Assembly (NCBI GenBank): GCA_002373595.1
Contig: DFKT01000083.1
Location: 1-29,080, forward strand
Direction of reading: 5' to 3'
DNA from: Lachnospiraceae bacterium UBA3638
GTDB lineage: Bacteria > Bacillota > Clostridia > Lachnospirales > Lachnospiraceae
Length of the DNA stretch: 29,080 nt
Under the pieces are notes generated by a model. It saw only the letters and a list, made by a program, of their open reading frames with translations. It was not told the origin of the DNA and ran no database searches. A program made the translations under genes and the position numbers. Below are positions 1 to 7,333 of this stretch, piece after piece; position 1 is the first letter of the stretch, and every line of letters begins with the position of its first letter.

Positions 1-1509
1 ATAGTCCTCGTAACAGCAGACTATGACAAGCTCATAAGGATCGACTATGACAAGCTCATCGGAGAGATCGAGATCTCGGGTGTCGCAGGATCCTATGCAT
101 ACATGGTTTCACCCGACGGAACAATGCTCTATCACACCAATGCCGAGAAGATCGGTCAGCCCGTTGAGAATGCGGCAGTTAAGGGTATCGTTGCAGACCT
201 CGCTGCAGGAAAGTCAGTTCCCGACGGATCATGCACATATGACTACAAGGGAGCCAAGAAGGTTGCCGGATATGCATTCACAAGTGCAGGAAACATCATC
301 ATCGTAACCGCTGACAAGGATGTCATGATGGCCGGCGTTAACAAGATGAAAGCTTCACTTATCATCTACGGTATCATCTGCGTCATCGTATCGATCATAC
401 TTGTTGCGGTAACGACTATCATACTGCTCAAAGCACTTGAGGAGCTGGTCCCTGTTATCAACAAGACTGCTAACTACGACTTCACCGCTGATAAGGATTC
501 CGAGATGCTCGAAAAGAGAACCGACGAAGTCGGACTTATCGCAAAGGCACTCGGCAAGACGAGAGAGAATCTGCGTGAGATGGTCGGCCTCATAGCAGGA
601 GCAGGCAACAAGGTCGATACCAACGTAACGGATCTCAAGCAGACGATCGACAAGATCGGAAAGATCTGCGAGGACAATTCCGCAACAACCGAGGAACTTG
701 CCGCAGGTATGGAAGAGACTGCAGCTACCACTACCACTATCGCAAACAAAGCAGAGGATGTTCAGGTCAATGCCGAGAGCATCGACAAGCTTGCTAAAGA
801 AGGAACTCAGCTCTCAAGCGAAGTTTCCAAGCGTGCTACTGAGCTCGCTGCTACTACCGAGAAAGCAAGCAAGAGAACGATGGATATCTATGAGGATGTT
901 AAGGTTAAGTCCGAGGATGCCATCAATGCATCACACGCTGTAAACAAGATCAATGAGCTCGCTGAAGCCATCATGGCTATATCTTCACAGACCGGTCTCC
1001 TTGCACTCAACGCTTCGATCGAGGCAGCCAGAGCAGGAGAAGCCGGAAGAGGATTTGCAGTCGTTGCTACCGAGATCGGAAACCTTGCTACTCAGACTTC
1101 TGAGACCGTTAAGAATATCGGCGGTATCGTAGGTGAGGTAAATGACGCCGTTGAGAAGATGGCAGACTGCCTGACTCAGACGACATCCTTCCTCGAGACC
1201 AACGTACTCAATGACTATCAGGAATTCGGAAAGGTCAGCGAACAGTACAGGACCGATGCTGAGACATTCGGAGATAGCATGGATACGATCAAGAGTCAGA
1301 TAGAGGCTCTCACCAATGATATCAATCAGATAGTTTCAGCTATAGGCGGTATCGATTCGAATGTTACCGATACTTCACACGGAGTCGTAGATATCGCAGA
1401 GAAGACTTCCGATATGGCTTCTGATACTTCCGACAGTGTCGGCAAAGTTGATGAATGTAAGAATGCTGTATATGACCTCAATGAGATCATCAACAGGTTC
1501 AAGCTGTAA
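1..1509 (+). CDS. Methyl-accepting chemotaxis protein, 5' end outside window
   Basis: The frame is open from base 1, so the N-terminus (first membrane helix and most of the sensor) is missing; 502 codons are visible. Codons 1-115 look like the end of an extracellular Cache-type sensor; the phrase VTAD plus a basic/acidic tail occurs at codons 5-8 and again just before the membrane, as in double-Cache receptors. One hydrophobic helix spans about codons 118-143, followed by a HAMP-like stretch and a long coiled-coil cytoplasmic domain. The conserved receptor tip is clear ([20 protein letters not shown], then EIGNLA), the CheA/CheW contact site. The protein should sense an external ligand and control the CheA kinase. 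A terminator follows 40 bases after the stop. The family call is very safe; the ligand is unknown. Confidence 0.95.
   Translation: MVLVTADYDKLIRIDYDKLIGEIEISGVAGSYAYMVSPDGTMLYHTNAEKIGQPVENAAVKGIVADLAAGKSVPDGSCTYDYKGAKKVAGYAFTSAGNIIIVTADKDVMMAGVNKMKASLIIYGIICVIVSIILVAVTTIILLKALEELVPVINKTANYDFTADKDSEMLEKRTDEVGLIAKALGKTRENLREMVGLIAGAGNKVDTNVTDLKQTIDKIGKICEDNSATTEELAAGMEETAATTTTIANKAEDVQVNAESIDKLAKEGTQLSSEVSKRATELAATTEKASKRTMDIYEDVKVKSEDAINASHAVNKINELAEAIMAISSQTGLLALNASIEAARAGEAGRGFAVVATEIGNLATQTSETVKNIGGIVGEVNDAVEKMADCLTQTTSFLETNVLNDYQEFGKVSEQYRTDAETFGDSMDTIKSQIEALTNDINQIVSAIGGIDSNVTDTSHGVVDIAEKTSDMASDTSDSVGKVDECKNAVYDLNEIINRFKL
19..59 (+). repeat. 24-bp tandem duplication inside the chemoreceptor sensor
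   Basis: A 17-base string (gactatgacaagctcat) occurs at 19-35 and 43-59, a period of 24 bases, giving two successive DYDKLI segments in the protein. The period is a multiple of three, so the frame is kept. Confidence 0.8.
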
Positions 1510-1550
1510 TCGGGCAGACGCCGGGTAACCAAGGCCGGATCAAAGCAAAT

Positions 1551-1585
1551 AAAGACCGCTCCGTACTATTGCGGAGCGGCCTTTT
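1551..1585. terminator. Bidirectional intrinsic terminator between convergent genes
   Basis: An 8-bp perfect stem (ccgctccg 1556-1563, cggagcgg 1572-1579) with an 8-base loop is followed by cctttt on the + strand. On the - strand the same stem is followed by tctttattt. It sits between the stop codons of the chemoreceptor (+) and the Ser/His-rich protein (-), and can end both transcripts. Confidence 0.85.
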
Positions 1586-1602
1586 GTATTCATTCGCTTA
1601 TC

Positions 1603-2613
1603 TTATTCTTCAAACGGATCAGTATATTCATCGGTCATATGCCAGAGCCTTGATGTGTCATATTCTGCCGGAAGAGGTATCCAGTTTCCTTCGGAGGCTT
1701 CTATGTACCACGTGCCCTCCGCCATATCGTATTCCATCCAGCCGTAATCACCGAAATCTGAAGAGATGCCCTCTGCCCAGTACTGCCACTGGTAAGGTTC
1801 GACTTCGTCGTTAAACCAGAACCAGACATCCGACACCGCATCGTACCAGTCCTCGCCGTCGAGTGTGCAGGTCCGTCCGATCTCTTCCACGTAGATCGTG
1901 CGTGATTCGGCGGAAACAGCGGAAGAATCGGGATTTCCGACTGCGGTATACACAGTGCGTCCGATCAGGAAAAATGCACCGACGATAACAGCGAACCAGA
2001 ACAATACAAATAAGAGACCTAATGTGATAAAAAACCAATCCCACTTTTCTCCGGATTTCTTTACTTCCGGAAGATCTTCGTCTACGACTTTATCCTTTAT
2101 CTCGATATCAAACTGCGCACCGCATTTATCACACTGGGGAAGTTCTCCTTCCTTCATCGTATAGAGCATCTTGTTGCCGCAGTATTCACACTTGAGCATT
2201 GTTGCGGCTCCGAAAGCGAGTATGTTCGGGAAGTAATTACCGTTCTCGTCATAGTATCCCTCGCGGAAGAGCTTGCCGTCGTCCGTCGTCCATGTATCGG
2301 GATAGTAGTCGTAATCGTGGTTTTCAAGATGGTAATGAACAGTGGAACCGCTTACGCCCTTCCATCCGTACGGCTGATTGATTCTGGTTCTTTTCGGGAT
2401 ACGGGGCGCAGCGGGGGCAGTCCTCCTGCTTCCGGAATAACTGCTGCGCGAAGAACTGCTTCCGCGGTATGAGGAAGTGTGATGAGAGGAGCTGTGACTG
2501 CTGTGACTGTGGCTGCTGTGGCTCCTGCTCGAGCTGTGACTGCGGCTGCTGTGGCTCCTGCTCGAGCTGTGATGTGATGAATGGTGTGACGAACTGTGAT
2601 GACTAGGCGGCAT
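1603..2613 (-). CDS. Ser/His-rich membrane protein with zinc ribbon
   Basis: 336 residues of unknown function. Residues 1-64 are almost only Ser, His, Arg and Tyr, including HSSRSHSSSRSHSS-type repeats. Residues 142-164 form a zinc-ribbon pattern, CEYC (142-145) and CDKC (161-164). One strong membrane helix lies at about 193-218, preceded by KSGEKWDW. The C-terminal 110 residues are acidic and Trp/Tyr-rich (WYDAV, WFWFNDE, YQWQYW). No signal peptide is visible, so the Ser/His and zinc-ribbon parts are probably cytoplasmic and the Trp-rich part external. The His-rich head could bind metal, but that is inference. The start codon overlaps the 3' end of the upstream gene by 11 bases, suggesting translational coupling. 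The paired membrane proteins may form a complex. Confidence 0.8.
   Translation of the reverse strand: MPPSHHSSSHHSSHHSSSRSHSSRSHSSSRSHSSHSHSSHSSSHHTSSYRGSSSSRSSYSGSRRTAPAAPRIPKRTRINQPYGWKGVSGSTVHYHLENHDYDYYPDTWTTDDGKLFREGYYDENGNYFPNILAFGAATMLKCEYCGNKMLYTMKEGELPQCDKCGAQFDIEIKDKVVDEDLPEVKKSGEKWDWFFITLGLLFVLFWFAVIVGAFFLIGRTVYTAVGNPDSSAVSAESRTIYVEEIGRTCTLDGEDWYDAVSDVWFWFNDEVEPYQWQYWAEGISSDFGDYGWMEYDMAEGTWYIEASEGNWIPLPAEYDTSRLWHMTDEYTDPFEE
2511..2572 (-). repeat. 33-bp period direct repeat encoding the Ser/His-rich head
   Basis: An identical 29-base string occurs at 2511-2539 and 2544-2572. Shorter ctgtgactg-like copies flank it on both sides. The period equals 11 codons, so copy-number change would lengthen or shorten the Ser/His head without breaking the frame. 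Confidence 0.8.
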
Positions 2614-3073
2614 GTGTTCTCTCCCATATGTACATAACTATTACAAAAACAGTATTTGCAAAAGGAATTCCAAAAAGAGTGATCAAAAAGAGTGCTTCGG
2701 GAAACATCTGATCTCCGAGCCCGAGTATAAGCACGGCGACGATAGCAAGGGCCAGCACCGTTAAGAATAAAAATACGATCGGGAGCAGGATGTACGCTAT
2801 CGTATAGCCTGCATGAGCTTTGAAAAGTCCGCCGATGTGCTTTTTCAAAATGAATCTGTATGCGAACCATACGGCTGCACAAAATGCCGCAAGCACGATG
2901 AAGTAGATGAGATAGTTATATTTGTAATTCTCTCCGGCAAAGATGATGCTTGAATGGTGGCCGAGGTGCTTTCTTCCTGCCATCTGACCTGCCATCGCAG
3001 CGGCGGTGAGTACGCACATTGCGAGGAGAAGTAATACTTCGGATCCTATTGCTTTGAGAGCTTCTTTGTTCAT
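2603..3073 (-). CDS. Small multi-helix membrane protein
   Basis: 156 residues when started at 3073 (MNKEALKAIG), which is preceded by an aaaggaagg ribosome binding site. The in-frame start at 3100 has no such site. Hydrophobic stretches fit four helices, with N-terminal LLLLAMCVLTAAAMAG, then YLIYFIVLAAFCAAVWFAY, a central IVFLFLTVLALAIVAVLIL and a last one ending ..FVIVMYIWERTHAA. No recognised domain. It is the first gene of a two-gene minus-strand operon; its stop overlaps the start of the Ser/His-rich zinc-ribbon gene, so the products are probably made in fixed ratio and may interact. Confidence 0.8.
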   Translation of the reverse strand: MNKEALKAIGSEVLLLLAMCVLTAAAMAGQMAGRKHLGHHSSIIFAGENYKYNYLIYFIVLAAFCAAVWFAYRFILKKHIGGLFKAHAGYTIAYILLPIVFLFLTVLALAIVAVLILGLGDQMFPEALFLITLFGIPFANTVFVIVMYIWERTHAA

Positions 3074-3144
3074 GATACCTTCCTTTCGAAGCCTGATCAC
3101 TAAAATATTTTATCTTTTTCCTCGCAATAAATCAAATAAATGGG

Positions 3145-3151
3145 TTATAAT
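3145..3151 (+). promoter_or_regulatory. Possible -10 element for the GNAT/CAP gene pair
   Basis: TTATAAT (perfect TATAAT at 3146-3151) lies in the 128-base gap between divergent genes, 51 bases before the chosen GNAT start. No good -35 is visible at 16-18 bases upstream, so this is a tentative call. Confidence 0.35.
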
Positions 3152-3201
3152 GCAGTCAGTGAGCGTCCTTCGGGATGCGGAAAAATCGGAGTTTATGTGA
3201 C

Positions 3202-3729
3202 ATGGCTCTTATCAGGGATGTAAAGATATCGGATACGGAGAGACTTCTGGAGATATACGCATACTACGTGCTATATACTGCGGTCTCCTTTGAAACGGAA
3301 GTTCCGTCATACGATGAATTCAAAAGCAGGATAGAGACATTTACTGCGAAGTACCCTTATATCGTGATAGAGGAAGACGGCAGAGTGATGGGATATGCAT
3401 ATGCGCATGCATTTGTCGGACGCGCGGCATATGACAGATCCTGTGAGCTGACGATATATCTCGACAAAGATGCAAAGGGAAAGGGTTACGGCAGAGCGCT
3501 CTACGAAGAGCTGGAATCAAGACTTAAAAGCAAGGGTATCCTCAATCTCTATTCATGTATCGGCGACCCTGATAAAGAGGACGAATATCTGACTAAGGAC
3601 AGTGAGAGATTTCACGCTGCGCTTGGCTTTAAGAAGGTCGGAGACTTCTGCAAATGCGGTCATAAGTTCGGCAGATGGTACAATATGATCTGGATGGAGA
3701 AGATCATCGGAAAGCACGGAGCTCTGTGA
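3202..3729 (+). CDS. GNAT N-acetyltransferase, phosphinothricin acetyltransferase-like
   Basis: 175 residues from the start at 3202 (MALIRDVKISD), which has a cggag site 10 bases upstream. The in-frame ATG at 3175 has no binding site and adds an atypical head. Features of the Pat/MnaT branch of GNAT enzymes are present: the ALIRDV opening, an early aromatic segment YAYYVLYTAVSFE, GYAYAHAFVGRAAYDRSCE, the acetyl-CoA loop DAKGKGYGRALYEELE, and a C-terminal FHAALGFKKVGDF..GHKFGRWYNMIWMEK. It would transfer an acetyl group from acetyl-CoA to an amine of a small molecule in the cytoplasm; relatives act on phosphinothricin-like compounds or methionine derivatives. The true substrate cannot be told. 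It is followed after 28 bases by the CAP lipoprotein gene. Confidence 0.88.
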   Translation: MALIRDVKISDTERLLEIYAYYVLYTAVSFETEVPSYDEFKSRIETFTAKYPYIVIEEDGRVMGYAYAHAFVGRAAYDRSCELTIYLDKDAKGKGYGRALYEELESRLKSKGILNLYSCIGDPDKEDEYLTKDSERFHAALGFKKVGDFCKCGHKFGRWYNMIWMEKIIGKHGAL

Positions 3730-3757
3730 TCATTGGGCCGGGATAAAGGGACAGGAT

Positions 3758-4726
3758 ATGAGAAGGATCAATCTTTGGAAAACTATATCGGTACTGCTGG
3801 TCGCTGCGATGCTGACCGGATGCGCTCTTACGGGAGACAGCAATGATACCGCGAGGAGACAGCGAATTGCGCAGGTATCTGAATCAGATGATACTTCCGG
3901 CGATGCGGGATCTGAGGATGCCGATGGCAAAAAGGATAAAGGATCCGAAAAGAAGGAACCTGCCGGAGAAAAGCAGGATCTGAAGGATGGCGAGAACCCC
4001 GACAAGCCTAAGGATGACGACTCTCAGAAGACCGATACCAAGGACGATAAAGAAAAAGACGATAAGCAGAAGGCGGAGGACGACGCCGAAAAGAAGAAGG
4101 CTGAGGAAGAGAAGAAGAAGGAAGAAGAAGAGAAGAAAAAGAAAGAAGAGGCAGCCAGGAAGGAGGCCGAGGAGAAAGCCAGAAAAGAAGCCGAAGAAGC
4201 GGCCCGTCAGGCAGCAGCGGAGGAAGCGGCGCGTCAGGCAGCGGCCGAAGAAGCAGCCCGCCAGGCAGCGGAAGCTGCAGCGGCAGAAGCAGCAAGACAG
4301 GCAGCCGAAGAAGCAGCCCGTCAGGCAGCAGCTGCAGCAGCGACATCCTCATCGGATTATGCAAGCCAGGTGGTTGACCTCGTTAATCAGCAGAGAGCGG
4401 CAGCAGGTCTCGGTGCTCTAAGTACGACTGCTGAATTAAATGCCGCAGCTCAGGCCAGAGCAAATGAGATAGTCACGCTCTTTGATCACTCCAGACCGGA
4501 TGGGTCGTCGTGCTTTACCGTTTTCGGAGAGTATGGGGTAGCATATATGGCAGCGGGCGAGAATATAGCAGCCGGTCAGACGACGCCCGAGTCGGTAATG
4601 AACTCCTGGATGAATTCGTCCGGCCACAGAAGCAACATCCTCGGCGGAAACTTCGGTCACATAGGCGTCGGATATGTACAGGGCGGCTCTTACGGCCATT
4701 ACTGGGTACAGCTTTTTACCAACTAG
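3758..4726 (+). CDS. Lipoprotein with charged repeat linker and C-terminal CAP domain
   Basis: 322 residues. The N-terminus is a lipoprotein signal peptide (MRRINLWK, hydrophobic VLLVAAML, lipobox LTGC with the lipidated Cys at 22). Residues 30-200 are a low-complexity linker: first acidic/Lys-rich, then runs of Glu/Lys, then five copies of AARQAA. From about residue 203 a CAP/SCP (YkwD-like) domain begins: VVDLVNQQRAAAGLGAL, FDHSRPDG, AGENIAAG, SWMNSSGHRSNILG, GHIGVGYV and GHYWVQLF, with the characteristic cavity residues His, Glu, His in place. The linker probably spans the cell wall so that the CAP domain is displayed outside. CAP function in bacteria is mostly unknown. Probably co-transcribed with the acetyltransferase. 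Confidence 0.92.
   Translation: MRRINLWKTISVLLVAAMLTGCALTGDSNDTARRQRIAQVSESDDTSGDAGSEDADGKKDKGSEKKEPAGEKQDLKDGENPDKPKDDDSQKTDTKDDKEKDDKQKAEDDAEKKKAEEEKKKEEEEKKKKEEAARKEAEEKARKEAEEAARQAAAEEAARQAAAEEAARQAAEAAAAEAARQAAEEAARQAAAAAATSSSDYASQVVDLVNQQRAAAGLGALSTTAELNAAAQARANEIVTLFDHSRPDGSSCFTVFGEYGVAYMAAGENIAAGQTTPESVMNSWMNSSGHRSNILGGNFGHIGVGYVQGGSYGHYWVQLFTN
4199..4336 (+). repeat. Repeats encoding AARQAA units in the lipoprotein linker
   Basis: Five AARQAA units are encoded by related but not identical gcggcccgtcaggcag-type strings, separated by Glu or Ala codons. The mixed codons (cgt, cgc, aga for Arg) show it is not a very recent slippage product. Confidence 0.75.
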
Positions 4727-4767
4727 GGCAGATCGGGATCGTATATTGAATATCGTTTGTTATTTAT

Positions 4768-4815
4768 ATATGCGCATTTATGGGGCATAGGGCCTCGTAA
4801 ATGCGTATATTTATT
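4768..4815 (+). terminator. Hairpin after the CAP lipoprotein gene, probable terminator
   Basis: Arms atatgcgcattta (4768-4780) and taaatgcgtatat (4798-4810) give a 13-bp stem with one G-U pair and a 17-base loop, then tttattg. The T run is short and the stem AT-rich, so it could instead be a protein-binding palindrome in front of the signalling operon. The 229-base gap 4727-4955 holds this hairpin, the promoter and the leader structures listed next. Confidence 0.5.
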
Positions 4816-4846
4816 GCAAAAACGCGTATTCTGTCGTATTATTATC

Positions 4847-4874
4847 TTGAGCATCTCTTGTGTCGCATTATAAT
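4847..4874 (+). promoter_or_regulatory. Sigma-A-type promoter of the signalling operon
   Basis: TTGAGC (4847-4852), a 16-base spacer and a perfect TATAAT (4869-4874). The predicted start near 4881 gives a leader of about 75 bases before the ATG at 4956. It is the only good promoter seen upstream of the five-gene run. Confidence 0.65.
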
Positions 4875-4887
4875 GAAGAAATATTTT

Positions 4888-4913
4888 TACTGCTCATGGC
4901 AGCAGTAGTTTTT
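4888..4913 (+). promoter_or_regulatory. Attenuator-like hairpin in the leader
   Basis: Arms tactgct (4888-4894) and agcagta (4901-4907) with loop catggc are followed by gttttt. This is the shape of a short intrinsic terminator and lies just after the predicted transcription start, so it could act as an attenuator or 5' stabilising stem. Confidence 0.5.
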
Positions 4914-4920
4914 GTGTCGC

Positions 4921-4934
4921 TTTTTTGGGGGGGG
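4921..4934 (+). repeat. T6-G8 homopolymer junction in the leader
   Basis: Six T (4921-4926) run directly into eight G (4927-4934), nine bases before the AGGAGG ribosome binding site (4943-4948) of the gene at 4956. G runs of this length are rare here and are prone to slippage. Confidence 0.85.
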
Positions 4935-4955
4935 AGTACCGCAGGAGGATAAGGT

Positions 4956-7319
4956 ATGGCGGATTGGATCATCATTGTTGACGATGACACAGCCAATCTA
5001 AAGATGGCAGGTCATATACTCAGCAAGGCAAACATGCGAGTCACGGCATTAAAGTCGGGTCCCGCACTTCTTGATTACGTAAAAGAGAACGGCGTGCCGG
5101 ATCTCATATTGCTGGATATCAAGATGCCTGAGATGGATGGATTCGAGACTCTCGACAGGCTCCGCGCATTCGAGAGGGAGAACAAGATGGAGGAGGTACC
5201 GGTCGTATTCCTCACGGCTGACGATACTTCCGATACCGAGACCATGGGCTTCGAGGTCGGTGTCTCCGACTATATCAGAAAGCCGTTCGATCCCGAGGTA
5301 CTTGTAAAGCGTATCAACAATATCCTCTCTAAGCAGGAGAAGATCCTCACTCTCAAGGAGGAAGCTTCCACCGATAAGCTTACCGGATTCTTAAATAAGG
5401 CAGCAGCCAATCTTGAACTTGACGCCGATTGCAAACTTCGAAACGGCGCAGTTCTCATGATAGATCTTGATTCATTCAAGCTTGTAAACGATATATACGG
5501 ACATGACATGGGAGACCGCGTGCTCATAAGCTTTGCGGATGTCCTCGCGAGAAATGTTCCCGAAGGCAGTAAGTGCGCAAGACTCGGAGGAGACGAGTTC
5601 TCCGCCTTTGCAATCGGCATGACCACTGAGGAAGCGGTCGCTGATTTCTCCGGGAGAGTCAACGAAGGAGTCCTTGAGGAAGCAAAGAAACTGATGGGCG
5701 AAGATATGGACATTCCTCTCGGCGCATCCATCGGAGCTGTGCTCGTTCCCGACTTCGGAAAGGACTATCATGAACTGACCAAGCTCGCCGACAAAGCACT
5801 CTACAACGTTAAGAGAAACGGCAAGCACGGCTATGCCATGTACAACATAAACATGTTTGGCGGAGAGGAAGAGGAGGATCTCGATTCCGATATCTCCGTC
5901 GTTTCCAAGATACTTGAGGAGCGTTCCGTTTCCAATATGGCGCTTCAGCTCGACAAAAATTCATTCGCTTATGTTTACAGATATATCATGAGATATATCT
6001 CCCGTAACCAGGGATCGGCATGCAAAGTCATGTTTACTCTGAACAGAGCTTCCGACATGGACGAAGCGACCTTCATGAATATCTGTGATGAATTCGGAGA
6101 GCATGTCGGAGGATCCTTAAGAAAATCCGACCTTTACATGCGCAACAGATCCAACAGGTATTTCGTTCTCCTCTCCGATATCCGCGAGGATTCCATAGAC
6201 AAGGTAATAGGCGAGATACTCAGGAAGTGGCATGAGGCTCACGGAGAAGGAGTACAGATCACCTTTGAATCAGAGTTTGTAGGAACCGGCGAGGAGAAGG
6301 GACGCACATCCGACAAAGTAAGGATCGCAGTTGTCGATGACGATACCGCTAACCTTCAGATGGCCGGTCATATCTTAAGCAAAGCAGGATTCTATGTAAC
6401 TGCGCTCAAGTCGGGACAGGCACTCATCGACTATCTCGAGAAGAATGTGCCCAATGCGATACTGCTTGATATCAACATGCCGGGCATGGACGGATTTGAA
6501 ACTATGAAAAAAGTCCGCACCATGGAGAAGGATATAGCGGACATTCCCGTTATATTCCTGACTGCGGATGAGAGCGAGGAGTCTGAGAGCAAGGGACTTG
6601 CACTCGGAGCCATGGACTTCATCAAGAAGCCCTTCGTCCCCGAAGTACTGCTCCTGAGAGTCCGCCACATCATAGAGCTCGTCACACTGCAGAGACACCT
6701 GAGCAATGAGGTAGAGAAGAAGTCAAAAGAGAATAAGAGTCTCTTCCTGCATGTCGTTCAGGCACTTGCGGAGGCGATAGACGCGAAGGATACATATACC
6801 AACGGTCACTCCGGCCGCGTTGCCAAGTATTCGAGAGAGATCGCAAAGAGATACGGATACAGCGAGAAAAAGCTCGAAGACATATACATGATAGGTCTGC
6901 TGCACGATGTTGGAAAGATCGGTGTTCCCGATGCGATCATCAATAAACCCGCCAGACTTTCTGATGATGAATTTGAAGTCATCAAGAATCACCCCGTCAT
7001 GGGCGCAAGGATACTTAAGAACATCAGAGAGATGCCTTCGCTTGCGATAGGTGCGAGATGGCATCATGAGAGATACGGCGGCGGCGGATATCCCGACAAC
7101 CTCAAAGGATTGGATATTCCCGAGGAAGCAAGGATAGTAGCGATAGCAGATGCTTACGATGCGATGAGCAGCCGCAGAAGTTATCGTGATGTTCTGCCTC
7201 AGGGAGTTGTAAGAGAAGAGATAGAGAAAGGAAAGGGAACGCAGTTTGATCCTGTCTTTGCGGACATCATGCTTGCCATGATCGACGAGGACGCAGAGTA
7301 CACTCTTAAAGAGCAGTGA
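4956..7319 (+). CDS. REC-GGDEF-(degenerate GGDEF)-REC-HD-GYP c-di-GMP protein
   Basis: 787 residues, soluble. Receiver 1 (1-125) has acidic pocket D9-D11, phospho-acceptor D54, T87 and K109. GGDEF domain (about 138-305) has DKLTGFLNK, D170/D172 and an intact LGGDEF (211-215), so it should make c-di-GMP; the inhibitory RxxD site is absent (PEGS at 202-205). Residues about 310-450 look like a second, dead GGDEF fold, with SNRYF (399-403) at the signature. Receiver 2 (from about 457) has D461-D463 and D505 and is very similar to receiver 1. HD-GYP (about 570-787) has HDVGKIG with H650/D651 and HHERYGGGGYP (703-713), so it should hydrolyse c-di-GMP. Both activities in one chain, with two receivers, suggest switching by upstream kinases, likely the next two genes. 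A strong AGGAGG site fixes the start. Confidence 0.95.
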   Translation: MADWIIIVDDDTANLKMAGHILSKANMRVTALKSGPALLDYVKENGVPDLILLDIKMPEMDGFETLDRLRAFERENKMEEVPVVFLTADDTSDTETMGFEVGVSDYIRKPFDPEVLVKRINNILSKQEKILTLKEEASTDKLTGFLNKAAANLELDADCKLRNGAVLMIDLDSFKLVNDIYGHDMGDRVLISFADVLARNVPEGSKCARLGGDEFSAFAIGMTTEEAVADFSGRVNEGVLEEAKKLMGEDMDIPLGASIGAVLVPDFGKDYHELTKLADKALYNVKRNGKHGYAMYNINMFGGEEEEDLDSDISVVSKILEERSVSNMALQLDKNSFAYVYRYIMRYISRNQGSACKVMFTLNRASDMDEATFMNICDEFGEHVGGSLRKSDLYMRNRSNRYFVLLSDIREDSIDKVIGEILRKWHEAHGEGVQITFESEFVGTGEEKGRTSDKVRIAVVDDDTANLQMAGHILSKAGFYVTALKSGQALIDYLEKNVPNAILLDINMPGMDGFETMKKVRTMEKDIADIPVIFLTADESEESESKGLALGAMDFIKKPFVPEVLLLRVRHIIELVTLQRHLSNEVEKKSKENKSLFLHVVQALAEAIDAKDTYTNGHSGRVAKYSREIAKRYGYSEKKLEDIYMIGLLHDVGKIGVPDAIINKPARLSDDEFEVIKNHPVMGARILKNIREMPSLAIGARWHHERYGGGGYPDNLKGLDIPEEARIVAIADAYDAMSSRRSYRDVLPQGVVREEIEKGKGTQFDPVFADIMLAMIDEDAEYTLKEQ

Positions 7320-7333
7320 TCGGAGAGGTCGAG

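Noticed and set aside
3987..4421. Arg/Lys-rich 144-codon frame inside the lipoprotein gene
   Set aside because: It is a shifted reading of the Glu/Lys/Ala repeat region, without a ribosome site, and the main frame has a signal peptide and a CAP domain.
4727..4955. c-di-GMP riboswitch ahead of the c-di-GMP operon
   Set aside because: I looked for the conserved GEMM core and saw none. Only simple hairpins and the homopolymer tract are present.
7316..7333. GTG start for the first hybrid kinase, overlapping the previous stop
   Set aside because: There is no ribosome site at the right distance, while ATG 7334 has ggagagg correctly placed.
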